From Isoetes taiwanensis (Eukaryota > Streptophyta > Lycopodiopsida > Isoetales > Isoetaceae): 64,000 bases of DNA. Positions 1 to 10,373 of the stretch are shown here, piece after piece. The notes under the pieces were generated by a model. It was not told the origin of the DNA. It made no database searches and worked only from the letters and a program-made list of their open reading frames with translations. A program made the translations under genes and the position numbers. The stretch is taken from assembly GCA_021234155.1 (NCBI GenBank), contig JAJEKV010000087.1, positions 3,159,242 to 3,223,241 on the forward strand, written 5' to 3'. Within the stretch, counting starts at the first letter, position 1. The number at the start of each line of letters is the position of its first letter.

Positions 1-1850
1 TAATGTCATCATTTTAGTTCTTAATCTCATCATTTTAATTCCGAATACATGAATAATGGCATGCTAAATGCCTCATGAATTTACTTTCTATAAATCTAAA
101 CATATGAATTGGATAACTGGAGATTCCATGAATAAATAATTCTTAGGCTAGAGGGCATTCCCTCATATGACAAATCCCCTCCCTCAAAACACACACAAAC
201 CACCAAAGCCTTTGCAAGGAAAGCGCTAAAACCTTTGTTTCAAGCCTATTTTTTTCAAAACAACATTCCTTTGAGCAATACCGAAAGGTTAGCCTATATT
301 TTTTGGGTGAACTATTATATTTATCCTAAAATAAGCAAGATCGAGCAACATCTCAAGTGTTGAATAGCCACGCAAATAATGCATTTCATTGATTGAAGAT
401 TGCCCATTCAGTTAGAAGCTGTCAAAAAGATTTTGATTTATAACAGCTTAAGATGGTTTGTAGCAAATCTTTGTATTCCAACACTTCCATCTACTTTCTC
501 ACCTTTTGCCTTTTTTGCAGTTATAATGAGTCAAATTGATAGAAGAATACAACGAATTGTGATGCATATTCCTAGTTCCAAAAGGCACAGGTTTTAATGT
601 AGGTTAATGTTGAGTTAAGGCAAGAATGGTATGAATAAGACCAAATAAAGGAGTATGGATCTTTATTTAAATTCTTCATAGATCCTTCCTTATTTCATAG
701 GTGAACCAGAGGAGCCTATGTGCAAAAGACGCTTGTACACAAACCCGCAATACTTAGTGTACATATCAACTTAAGGAGCAGATGGTGCATCTTATTGATT
801 GAAAAATGACCCTTAAAATGATCGATGGTAGCGTAGACAATTGTATAGAGGCCTTAAATGGCGTATAGACTATTAACACTCATGCTGCAGTGGCAGACCC
901 AATAATACAACAAACACATCTGCTCCTGCATATTGAGATGACGATGGTTGACATTCTTATACATCTTAATATTATTTCATTTTCAATATTTCAGTGTTAA
1001 ATTTCTACCATGCAATGCTAATACGGATCTGAGATTTAAAAATGGATAGAATGACATTTTTATCAGTAAAAAAAAGGAAAGGTCCCATTACTATCCACAC
1101 TACTATCGATAAACCTGGAGAGACATTATTTACCAATTTGATCAATAGAACTTTTGACAATGGGTTTGATCAATCCTATACAAACAACCAGCTTAAAAAC
1201 GTATTGTCTACTTATAAGTGTACATCTAGAAAGGGGTTTGAGTATACCATTATTAAGAGCTTTGTTGATCTTCCTATGCAGCTGCATGGGGCATTCCCCA
1301 CAGAGGATGGAGATCATCATTCTTTTGCAGCTCCATTATAGCCGCATGTTCAATTCGCTTAAGATAAATTAGCAAATTAAGGAAATAACAGAACATTCGG
1401 GCTCATGTGGCAATGAAGTTAGAACTTGCTTGAGCTGTGAAGAGGGTGCCAAAGCTGTTGATGAAGATCAGAGAGAAAGTCGATGGGTTGTAGCTACAGT
1501 ATATGTCTGTAGCAACATACAATTGTAATGAGCACTATCTTATACCATTTTCTGCATGTGATAAACATTGCCTCTACAGTGGAACAAAAAACACTCTTTT
1601 AAAAATTGATGCAACAGGTTATCATGTTCCATCTTATGGAGGTTTAAACTTGCACTATTAGGAGGGGCTTCTTCTTGCCTACCAACTCCTTGCGCTTTCA
1701 TTGAGCAAAGAAATTATCCTTTCTAATCTCTTTTCAATACATTGTGATGGTAGCTCTTGGCTAATCGGGAATCTCTCCTGAAATGTAATCACATTTGCTC
1801 GCTAGCCTAAAACTTGTCGATGTTGTTTTTGGGCCTAGAACTTGTGACAT
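1..1850. other. AT-rich stretch without a recognised gene
   Basis: No reading frame here resembles a known family. The longest open stretch (1042-1341, 99 codons) has no recognisable motif, and overlapping frames of similar length exist on both strands, as expected by chance in AT-rich DNA. No tRNA-like promoter, LTR end or terminal inverted repeat was seen. I regard it as noncoding spacer or mobile DNA decayed past recognition. Confidence 0.4.
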
Positions 1851-1854
1851 CCAT

Positions 1855-1990
1855 CGATCAATAAAAAGCCCCGCAATGTCAACTCCACGCATCATTCTCT
1901 TGCATTAAGAGTGCACATGGACACTTAAGAATTTTGAGTTCTTCAGTAGACCCGCACAAATGCTTTCTCATCAGAGGTAGATATAGATGC
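1855..1990 (-). pseudogene. PPR-like remnant, copy 1 of a dispersed repeat
   Basis: This block shares phrases with 4497-4640 and 4768-4885: a 'caactcca..catc.tctt' stretch, 'taagaattttgag' and 'atatagatgcaaa'. Read on the minus strand, the copies give broken stretches of the type 'GVDI(A/V)G', which fit the segment before a 'GNAL(V/I)DMYAKCG' helix of plant PPR proteins. The clear PPR fragment at 2376-2765 makes a PPR origin the best reading. Stops and frame changes are frequent, so no protein is expected. This is an inference from weak similarity. Confidence 0.25.
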
Positions 1991-2375
1991 AAAGAAAATC
2001 AATCGATATACAATAAGCTCATCTTACACATACCTTTTTGTATGAATCTCCCAAACACATTGGTGGTCATCCATTAATTGTCATGTACATGGTCATACCC
2101 AAGTTATGATGATAGTGGTGAGTAATAATTTGTTCTACGTTGGTGATGTGCGCCTTAGATCAAATATTCTCGATTTAAATGTTTTTAAGAAGGTTTACAT
2201 AGACTTCGATTGTCAAGTAACAAAGATATGTAGCAAAACAGATGTTGCATCTTGGTCTGGATTCAAGTTAAAATCATAAACTCTCGGCAGTACACAAAAT
2301 GAAACTCAATTTTATTTGGGGTCCAAGTGATCACCATGAATTTGATAGGCATTTTTGCAAGCTCAACCAAGGAAA

Positions 2376-2765
2376 CTATACCATTGCTGAAAATAAGATT
2401 TGTTTAAAAAGATCATATGGATGTTGTTGTAGCCATCCAAATCGTCCAAGAATACCAACCACACATCCATATTGTTCTAAGAATTGTGGTATATTATGAT
2501 GGAAAAAAAGCCTTTGATCCCATGAAAATAGAAAACTAACAAAGGTTAAGATATTTGGCTTTATATCCTCACATTGCATTTCCTTAAATGCTATGAAAAC
2601 CTCCTTACCACTCCTTGCAAACCATTGAACAATATAACATTTCGCTTCTTGCGTTTCATCAAATACATGGCATGCACTCTTGGGTAACGGGAATTGGCAA
2701 ATGTATATCACATTTACAAGAAAATTAAAACATGTCCTTACGGCGCATTGTAGAAGTTTTAGCAT
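2376..2765 (-). pseudogene. Pentatricopeptide-repeat (PPR) protein fragment, degraded
   Basis: The minus-strand frame of 129 codons contains 'CHVFDETQEAKCY' followed by 'FARSGKEVFIAFKEMQ', 'CEDIKPNILTFVSFLF' and then 'YGCVVGILGRFGWLQ'. These match, in order, the plant PPR signatures VFD.M.E..V, GKEAL.LF..MQ, G.KPN..TFVSVL and HY.C.VDLLGR.G. PPR proteins bind organellar RNA and act in editing, splicing or stability. Here the repeats are collapsed: key residues are altered, spacing is compressed, and no start, transit peptide or full array is present. A second damaged copy sits at 3184-3429. I read it as a decayed gene or retrocopy. Confidence 0.5.
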
Positions 2766-2937
2766 GTTCTTATATTCCCTTTAATTCAACTCGGATTCCC
2801 TTACATTCTAGAAATTTTAGAACATTTTAGAAACCACGCACGGAACATTTTGAAACTTTCAAAACATTGAATTTTTATCTTAATTCAGAACATTACCTTT
2901 TAAGTATATTTGAAACATAAATTATCTTTTAAATTAA

Positions 2938-3110
2938 TACTTGGTCTAGTGATTATGATGTAGTGGGGGTTTGGGGGTTGAGGGCCCGGGGTTTAATCAA
3001 ATAACATAAAAATTTTAAAAGCCTTTCCTTAAGGAACGATAGCATTCAATATGAGCCTTAGGATCTTAGACTTGATGTTGCATCAAGATCTCACCATATA
3101 AAAAAAATAT
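2938..3110 (+). repeat. tRNA-like SINE head (possible)
   Basis: A box-A-like TGGTCTAGTGA (2942-2952) is followed about 38 bases later by a box-B-like GGTTTAATC (2990-2998). That is the spacing of an internal RNA polymerase III promoter. The sequence between them does not fold as a normal tRNA, so a tRNA-derived SINE is more likely. An AT-rich body with two similar phrases (tgagccttaggatct and tgagccgtaggatct) follows. No clear tail or target duplication was seen. Confidence 0.35.
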
Positions 3111-3183
3111 GAGCCGTAGGATCTCATTACATATAATTCCCAAAGAATTTGATAGGACCATAGGATGTGTCCCCAAACCACGG

Positions 3184-3429
3184 GCTGAAAATAAGATTTG
3201 TTTATAAGATCATTTGCCTCGGGATCTAGCCATCAATCGACCGTAGGGAAACACACATCCATATTATATGTAAAACTTGTGGTATATTATGATCACGCCC
3301 CAAACCCACGGACCCCATGGAAAATAGAAAACTAACAAAGGTTAAGATATTTGGCTTCAAACATAAGAACATATATAGATTAAATATATGAAAAGAGCAT
3401 TTACCATAATGGAACATGCCATGATGCAA
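3184..3429 (-). pseudogene. Second, more damaged PPR fragment
   Basis: About 175 bases repeat 2385-2565 in direct orientation. Shared phrases include 'gaaaataagatttgttta', 'cacacatccatatt', 'gtggtatattatgat' and 'gaaaactaacaaaggttaag'. On the minus strand the frame again contains 'KPNILTFVSFLF', then diverges. The copy shows substitutions and small insertions relative to the first. It is either a tandem duplication of part of a PPR gene or two exons of one decayed gene. Confidence 0.4.
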
Positions 3430-4496
3430 GTTTCATGCCTTCTGAGTACATTAGTTGCATAAAATAGTGGAATTGGCAAATGCACTTCGTAACTTCTTTA
3501 GTCTTTCATCAAGAAGATAATATGCCTGTAATGGTGGCTCAATTCAGAAGAATGAAGCATCCTCCAAGTCTAACCACTTTGCTTCTGCCTTGCCTGCAAT
3601 TAAACCATGTGTGACAGTAAGGATGAAACAATTAATGCTAGTGTATCATGTGCTTTATTTGAAAAGTTTTCTAAAGAGGCCTCGTGTCAGGCATCTATGA
3701 TGATGTTTATATCATGTAGAGGAATGTTGCAGAAGTAGAAGAATCAAGGAAATGTGCAGCTCGAAAAGAAAGCTTGCCAAATCAAGGCTGTCCAGTCAAG
3801 AATTCAAATAACTAACATATCATTTACATTAAAGCATCATACGTACAGAATTAGGTGCTTTAGAAGGCTGCAACATCAAAGAACCTTCTTTAATACCTGT
3901 CTTGTAACCAGCTTGTTGTGGATAGAGGCATCCGACAACCTTGACTTTACTTCCTATGGATTTAGTGGATTGTTGAGAATATATCGCCATTAATATATAA
4001 GTACTGAATTTGCAGGTCCATGTGTCAGTTCTATACGTGTCTGCAATTGCAACTGTATTGATGTGGAACCTTCGACGTGAGCATCCCCTGCAAAAACTAT
4101 TTTGCAATCCAAGTCAATCCTCTCAGAGTGACTGTGCCTACAAATAATTTTCACTCACCTTGTAAAGCATGTTTGGAGCAAAGATGCATTGCTACTGAGA
4201 TATTGAGTAATCCATCAGCCAAAAACTGCCCACTCATGGGTCCCATGCATATCCCTTATGCAATATATCATTTTTGGGTTGCCCCCCCTCATTTATGTGG
4301 GTTTGTGGAGACAAAGATTTCCTTCCATAAAACTTACTTGATTTATGAAGAGGATTCTAAGAACTCCAACAACATTTTGCACCAATGCTTGCCCTGTAAA
4401 TGATGATGCGCGTAACAAAAAATGGAACCTCGTAAACTCAAAGAAACATTAGAAGACAATAAAAACTTGTGGCACCTTCTAAAAGTTAGTCTGTTT

Positions 4497-4885
4497 AGTA
4501 ATGGCCCACAATATCAACTCCAAATCATCCTCTTATAATTAGATGCATATGGTCGCTTTAAGAATTTTGAGGCCCAAATAAATCTCCATACAAATTTGCG
4601 TGTGAAGGTGAATATAGATGCAAAAAAAAAAAGGACATATGCTGTAACTTTAGAGGATGTTAGAAGCATACCTTAAGAGAGGATGCAAGGGATGATTAGC
4701 TCAATAGCTTAGCTGACCATGCTCCTCAAATGTCCTTCACATAAATGAGCTATCAACTATTCATCTTAGTAATGGCCCACAATATGATCCACAATCATCC
4801 TCTTGCTACTTCTATTTGCATATGGTCCATGTAATAATTTTGTAGCATGTGTATTACTATACAAATTCTCCGTGCAATTATGGTA
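4497..4885. repeat. Two direct repeats about 270 bases apart
   Basis: 4497-4640 and 4768-4885 both begin 'tagtaatggcccacaatat' and continue with related 'caatcatcctctt' and 'gcatatggtc' segments. The same family occurs at 1855-1990. On the minus strand they read as broken PPR-like sequence. Between the copies is AT-rich DNA without a gene. Confidence 0.45.
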
Positions 4886-4967
4886 TCATTGCAGATGCGC
4901 ATAATCAAGGGACCACCTGTTGTGGAGGATGTCAAACCGTGCATCAATGGGAGGGGGCAATTTTTTA

Positions 4968-5125
4968 CCCTTTTTCGTATGTATACTAGGGGTCATAAAG
5001 GTTTTGGAATGTTTTTCTAGTTGTAAAACCATACGGAAAGGGGTCAAATTTGCCTATTAGAAACACGTATACTAGGGGTTTTTTGGCTACCCTATGCACG
5101 CAGGTGGCATATCCCTTATAAAGAA
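4968..5125 (+). repeat. Dispersed repeat also found at 57.75-57.9 kb
   Basis: Segments 'aaaaccatacgg', 'aaggggtcaaattt' and 'gcaggtggcatatccctta' recur in the same order at 57765-57870, where the copy interrupts a gypsy element. Internally, 'cgtat..atactaggggt' occurs twice. No coding capacity is seen. Its mobility is suggested by the second location, not by its own structure. Confidence 0.4.
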
Positions 5126-6160
5126 GGTGGATCCCCCAGGGGCATAATGCAGCAGACATAGCCCTTTCCAACAGCAAGAGACTCATTAGAAGAGACTCAT
5201 TAGGAGGCTCTGAAATCAAGGCAGGGCTAGTTATTTGCTGCAGAAAAGACAACGCTCTATGCATCTACATGTGGAGAAGCCAAATGCAAAAACGTTGTTG
5301 TGTACCTTCTTTCCTTGAGTTAACAAAAAATGCAATTGCAAAGAGTGTATCTCCATTTGGTAAGATGACCTTCTAGAAGATATTAACGCAGATACCTCTA
5401 GCAACAACTCTGCTTTCGAATAATCTGTAGCCTCTAAGGTATACATAAATCAAAGAAATAGCACCCTTGCAGGCAACCCAAAATAGGCTAATCTTGCGGA
5501 TCTAGACATTCCCTTTTATATTTTATCTGCATCGACCTGCCCATTTTCTAGATTGCCATTTTCCAGATTGCCCATTCTCCACATTGCCCATTTTCTGGCT
5601 ATGGCGACGGTTTCTGGCTATGGCTAAGCTTTCGGCAGATGCTGCATCCATCTGTCTATAAATCACAATAAACCCCTGAACATGGTCAGAATAAAAGCAA
5701 ATAAAAGAGCAAGGGTTGGGGTGGGCTGCCATAGCCACCGACCTTAAGCTTCAGATGCCTGAAATCCGATACCTCCTGCAAGAAGATAATCCATCCTTCG
5801 CAATCTCAAAGCAATTCAATTGAAAGAAAAAACCCTCATGGACACAAATTCCTTCCAATAATTTTTGCAAAATCCGATTCAGATGAAGAATGAAGAATGA
5901 AGAATGCCTTTTGGCATGTGACATCCATGCAGAGGAACTTAGTATGAAAAAAACTCCTATCCGGCCATCGTTTTCGACGCCTTATTTCCAATCCCACCTA
6001 CCCATCGAAATCATAAAAAAGGGTTAACGATTTTTGGAAAATCAAAAATCTTTTCCGGCGACCAAAATGTCAATAATCTTAGGAAATCGGATAAAAAAAA
6101 ATTCCAAAAAACTTTTTCACCAAACCGGAAAATCCCAAATTAACAAGATTGACTAGAGAT
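5126..6160. other. Noncoding stretch with short tandem motifs
   Basis: No family is recognised in any frame. The stretch contains a short (gaatgaa)n run at 5884-5908 and three 'gcccattttc / tgcccattctc'-type phrases at 5540-5595. Nothing supports a gene. Confidence 0.35.
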
Positions 6161-6239
6161 GTTCCAGAGGCTCCAACATACGATCTGGGTCGTAGGATCG
6201 ACGAATCCGATGACTGTGGTAGTCCAGTGTGCACCTCGT

Positions 6240-7597
6240 TTAGAATATGTAGCAAAATAACAGGGGGTTCCAGGGAAGTTTGATATGGATGTAAAAATAA
6301 CAATTCCTGAAACCATAGACCATATATCTCTAAAACAATTGAATAGGTTGTTATAAAAAAAAAAACATAGATTCAAGATAAAAAATAATCATATTAACTT
6401 ACTGGTACATTAGTTAAAATAGTTTTATTAGGACATTGAGTTATTTTGGTAGAGGTTCGAGCACTCGTATTTCATATTCTAAAATCTTAGGCAAAGCCTT
6501 ATATAGGTTCGATATTCCCTCAAAACCTTAGACGAACTCGTATTTCATATTTTAAAATCATAGGCACCTCCAATCATAAATGACTATAAGCGAAACGAGA
6601 GGTGCCCAGAGGCTCCAACATATGATCTGGGTTGTAAGATCGACGAATCCGACGACTGTGGTAGTCCAGGGTGCACCTCATTTAGAATAAGATAAGACGT
6701 CGATCCGACGACTGTAGTAGTCCACGGTGCACCTCGTTTAGAATAAGATAATAAATGCCAAGAAAGGTCAATCAATGCAAGAAGAAGTCTCTCCTCTGCA
6801 TGGGATCACATAAACGAATTAAGAGTAGTGCGGAAAGATAAGAAAACGTCGATGAGAAGCCGATGAAGAACCCTACAAGAAATAACAATCTCCCCATCAG
6901 ATGCGTGGCTCAAAAATGCACACACTATATGCATTTGATGCATGTATAGCATTCATTGAGTTTTTTCCATCATACGACTATGTCAAGGCATTGAAGTTTA
7001 ATCACAAATTAAATTTGGCAAAATGTCTATAGGAGGATTTCCTATTGTAGGTGTTGTTATATTCAGTTTATTTCTTATGTGTGGATGTCCATATCATGTT
7101 TTACATGCGGCATAGCTTGTGCATGGGACATGTTCTTGTTAGTGTTCTTGTGCTACATATTCTAAACTAGGTGCACCCTAGACTACCACAGTCGTCGGAT
7201 TCGTCAATCCTACGTCCCAGATCGTATGTTGGGGGCCCCTGGGCACCTCTCATTTCGTTTATAGTCATTTATGATTGGAGGCGCCTATGATTTTGAAATA
7301 TGAAATATGATTTCGCCTAAGGTTTGAGGGAATATCGAATCTCGATACGACTTTGCCTAAAATAACATGAAATACGAGAGCTCGAACCTCTACCAAAATA
7401 ATTCAATGTCTTAACTAAGACTACTTTAACCAATATACTCAGGGAGCTAATGCAATCATTTTTTATCTTGAATTTATGTCCTTTTTTATAATAGCTTGTT
7501 CGATTGTTTAGAGATATATGGTCTATGGTTTCAGGAATTGTTATTTTTACGTCCATATCAAATCCCTCTGGAACCCCCTGTTGTTTTGCTACATATT
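6240..7597. repeat. Pair of ~440-bp inverted repeats around a ~450-bp spacer
   Basis: The sequence from 6240 to about 6690 matches the reverse complement of 7155-7597. Shared landmarks are 'tagcaaaa.aacagggggttcc', 'acaattcctgaaaccatag', 'accatatatctctaaa', 'ttttggtagaggttcgagc' and 'cctccaatcataaatgact'. By eye the arms are roughly 85-90% alike. An extra copy of the outer ~90 bases lies at 6165-6256 and a partial one at 6695-6745. Each arm contains a tRNA-like pair: 'agttaaaatag' or 'ggttaaagtag', then 'gaggttcgagc'. The arms may therefore be two SINE-derived copies inserted head to head. A transcript through both arms could form long double-stranded RNA. Confidence 0.6.
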
Positions 7598-7846
7598 CAC
7601 ACGGGGGGTGACTCCGGGCAACGAGAGCTGTTGGATAGGCATATTCACCCTTTATTCTTTAATCTACACCGTACGCAAAGTTCCTCGTTTGTGGGGTATG
7701 GAAGTATGGAATTTGCTATACTGTATAACAAGATTTGCAAAATACTATAAGATTTGAGGTAATATACTATATGGTGTTAATTTTGTACGTGCAAAACATA
7801 ATTATAGGGGCTCTCGCTGCCCTACGTCACCCCCCGTGTGAATATG
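7592..7846. mobile_element. MITE with ~37-bp terminal inverted repeats
   Basis: The left end (7592-7628) starts CATATTCACACGGGGGGTGA. The right end (7809-7846) is its reverse complement with a few mismatches in the inner part (ctccgggcaacgagagc against cgtagggcagcgagagcc). The ~180-bp interior is AT-rich and has no conserved frame, so the element needs a transposase encoded elsewhere. Its left end coincides with the outer edge of the right arm of the inverted-repeat pair. A target duplication cannot be read because the flanks belong to the inverted ends. The superfamily is undetermined; it does not start with CACTA. Confidence 0.55.
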
Positions 7847-7961
7847 CACCCAAACCAAAGGGGGTTTGAAGGGGGATTTAATTTAAAGGTAATGTAATGG
7901 TTTAATGTAATGGTTTAATTTAATTTAATATAATGGTTTTTGTTATAGGTTAAAAAATTTT

Positions 7962-7980
7962 TTTGCCCCTTCGGGGCAAA
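7962..7980. other. Perfect short hairpin, 8-bp stem
   Basis: TTTGCCCC, loop ttc, GGGGCAAA, preceded by a T run. It is the strongest short hairpin in a very AT-rich patch and may be a structural part of an RNA-derived element ending at the A-run at 8090-8109. No function is assigned. Confidence 0.4.
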
Positions 7981-8089
7981 GAACAAACAACGTGACTTCA
8001 CACTTGGATGAGTTGATGTTATATTTTGTAAATAATAATATGTCGGATGTAAAACATGTAGCAATATCTAATAAGTAGCAATATAACAA

Positions 8090-8109
8090 AAAAAAAAAAA
8101 AAAAAAAAA
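8090..8109 (+). repeat. A-run, possible retroposon tail
   Basis: About 20 consecutive A residues follow ~240 bp of AT-rich sequence with 'aatgtaatggttta' repeated at 7895-7925. The run could be the 3' tail of a short retroposon. No matching target duplication was found. Confidence 0.3.
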
Positions 8110-9054
8110 CAATAATATGAAGCCTAAGAAACTATAATATTATAGCATAATGTTTGTAGCATTTGATTCTTGCGTAGACATGTCCATAATGGTAGACATT
8201 CAAAGGAAGGATGAGATTTTTAAGTTTTAACCTTATAGAATGGGCAGTAAATATAAAGGAGGTGCATTTCTGAAGACATAGGCTTAACGAACCTATTTCA
8301 TAGTTAATTTTCTGCAAAAGTACAACTCGACAACTGTATATCTAGCATAAGTGCATGAAGCAGACATCAAACATGCCAAAGGATAATCTTCGCATCAAAC
8401 ATTCTCGCAAGATGGTATGGCTACATTATGGAGCAAGAGGCGGTGATTCGGTGTAAAGTAAAAGCATTTCAACTTCAAGCATGAAATTTCTTTACATTGC
8501 AACAACACCTTTGATAAAGCAAGAAAATAATTATATATGGCACCGTACCATAGATTCACGGCAGAGCATCATGGCAGATGGAATGGTATCACATGTTGGA
8601 TTAAATAAAATCGTGCTTGTTCTTGAACACTACATTCAAACACAAATCTATCCAAGCAGCTCCCTGCTCCCATCTATCTCTGAAGCCAAATTTCTTTGGC
8701 TCCATTGCACGGCGATAAAGATGCCAGAGTAGCATGATGATTTACATTCATTCGCGCTACGTTTCCCGTGCTAGAATACGTGATATCGCAATCCTCGCTA
8801 AATGCTTGGTTAAAGAGCGACCTCTAGAAGCTAAGAAACTGTGCGACTCTTTTGCATCCAATTACCACGTATCCTTCTTTTTACCTAAGGCGGCTCTCGA
8901 AAGCAAACTCAGCCATCTACACCTTTAACTTGCCAAAGGAGCAACCAAGAAGAACATCATAAGATCAAAGCATTCTAGTTTGGTAATATCGTGCATGGAT
9001 AAAGTATTCGTAAACATATCTGAAAATATTAAATAAGATAACATTAAAGAGCAC
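8110..9054. other. No recognised coding sequence
   Basis: This should hold an intron or the missing 3' exons of the TEX261-like gene on the minus strand, which breaks off at a donor site at 9054. I could not identify those exons. Short open frames on both strands have no family resemblance. Confidence 0.3.
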
Positions 9055-9342
9055 CTAAGGCGGACATATGGAAAGGTCTTCAAAAGTCTGTAATAAATAA
9101 GATTTACTGCCAATCCACAAGCGATGCAAAAGAATGGCAATCCATCCACAACAAAGAGCAGCAGATGGATTGCAAACTCAGCCTGAATAAGAATCATGTT
9201 AGGAAACCCATGAACATTAAAAGAAAACAAATATACGGGCAATTGTTAAGTTCTACCAGTACCTTAATTGCAATATGTTTCAGTTTCCCTGTGGAAACAC
9301 AGTGCTCTTCCACAAGTTCTGCAAGGTAATATAACCCAGTGG
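9055..9342 (-). CDS. TEX261/SVP26-like membrane protein, two internal exons (partial gene)
   Basis: Two minus-strand exons, 9263-9342 (80 nt) and 9055-9182 (128 nt), are joined in phase by a GT-AG intron. The first encodes a segment beginning ATGLYYLAELVEEH. The second contains FVVDGLPFFCIACG and YYRLLKTFPYVRL. This order is characteristic of the TEX261/Svp26 family of four-helix ER-Golgi proteins that act as COPII cargo adaptors: a GLYY.AEL(I/V)EE helix end, a hydrophobic helix, then LL..FP. The hydrophobic second helix is visible. The first exon (initiator Met and helix 1) and the exons after LLKTFP were not found. The donor at 9054/9053 and acceptors are intact, so this may be a real gene with long introns, or a gene fragment. 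Confidence 0.55.
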
Positions 9343-9387
9343 CTGCAACGGGAATAAAAATAATACCCGGCAAAGATTTAGAAATTC

Positions 9388-9697
9388 CTAACCCAGTTGC
9401 TGCTTGAAAGATTCGGATTCTCGGGCTACCAAGTCGTCCTGATCCGCCAAAGCCTCCCAGCAATCATATGCCTCTTCGCCCTTGAGAAGTATACATCGTT
9501 CTGCATAACAAAAGAAGTGAAAATGTGTGACAAACTCTAGAAAAACAGGAGAAAAACAAGATTTTGTGAAGAAGAATACCGGAAAGGGCTTGCTCGGCCT
9601 TCTTAAGGAAAGGAGGTTCCTTGATGAGGCGGCTAAGTCTAGACTGGTTGAAGGGCTCCATTTTAGGGATAGAGTTGGACTGCTCGGCCAAAGACAT
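9388..9697 (-). CDS. Two-exon 76-residue protein of unknown function
   Basis: Exon 1 is 9580-9697, with ATG at 9697 reading down. A 79-nt GT-AG intron (9501-9579) follows, then exon 2 at 9388-9500 ending in TAG. The two exons sum to 231 nt, exactly 77 codons. The product starts MSLAEQSNSIPKMEPF, is highly charged, has no membrane segment, and carries two cysteines ten residues apart around KGEEAYDCW. I do not recognise the family. It is not a twin CX9C protein because only one cysteine pair is present. Its stop lies 45 bases before the first TEX261-like exon on the same strand, so it could sit inside a TEX261 intron or be a 5' neighbour. The in-frame splice and short plant-like intron are the main support. 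Confidence 0.45.
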
Positions 9698-9799
9698 TCT
9701 GATACGCGGAGGGTGTTTGGATTGGGAAGCTTGAGGGGCAGACTATTATGATAACCCTAGAAAAAAAAAGTCAGGACCACCCCCAACCCAGCCTACCAT

Positions 9800-10090
9800 T
9801 CCTCTTTTTATGGGTAGCTCTCTAAAAGTATAACCGTGAGGTTCAAAGATGCCTTGCAAAAGAGCATAAGGAGGGCCTTTGACTTCTGCGATCTGAGATT
9901 TCCCTCTTTATCCCAAGAGTCACCCCGTCCCTCAAAGACGATAGAACTGACAACCAAAGACACAATGTCCGACTTCAATATTTCTACAATATATGCTACT
10001 GAAAGTGGAGCACAGTCGGGAAGAAGTTTAATATGAATCGCCCCAAGCTTGGTTTCCAAATCCCACAATACCACGTTTTTCCAAATACAA
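9800..10090 (-). pseudogene. Cyclophilin-like domain fragment with frame breaks
   Basis: The minus strand reads VLWDLETKLGAIHIKLLPD and CAPLSVAYI, then GRGDSWDKEGN. In other frames it reads HC..GCQFYR and GPPYALLQG. In this order the pieces resemble the N-terminal half of plant membrane-anchored cyclophilin-type peptidyl-prolyl isomerase-like proteins (strand G.I.I.L.PD.AP.SV, then a CxGC..YRA loop, then GPP.AL.QG). At least two frame changes separate the parts and no GT-AG pair obviously repairs them. An upstream frame (10374-10619) with one hydrophobic helix could be the matching signal anchor. I read it as a decayed gene; an unusual splice pattern is the alternative. Confidence 0.4.
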
Positions 10091-10373
10091 GACCGGATGT
10101 CCGAACACTTCCTTGCCGGAGTCCGGGACGTGCAGGTATAGAGGATCGCCCCGCTTCTTCACCAACACTCGCCATACTTAGAGCCGCATCTCAATCGATC
10201 TCCACAAAAACCCAAGAGTCGCGACTTGCAAGAATCGAGTCATCGGTGCACATGGCCTTACAAGCCGCGCAAAGACGCGGTGAAGAGTTAACTTTATGAT
10301 CGGATCCCCATTTCACAACCGATCCCCATAGTTCCCGCTTCTCGATACCCCGCAACAAGCCCTAGTTACTAAT

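Noticed and set aside
4497-4640. Possible gypsy integrase motif (GVDIVG) on the minus strand
   Set aside because: The motif is short, no other integrase residues are near, and neighbouring clear PPR sequence explains it better.
7962-7980. Bacterial-type rho-independent terminator
   Set aside because: The hairpin sits in plant-type DNA, its T-run precedes rather than follows the stem on the plus strand, and there is no gene to terminate.
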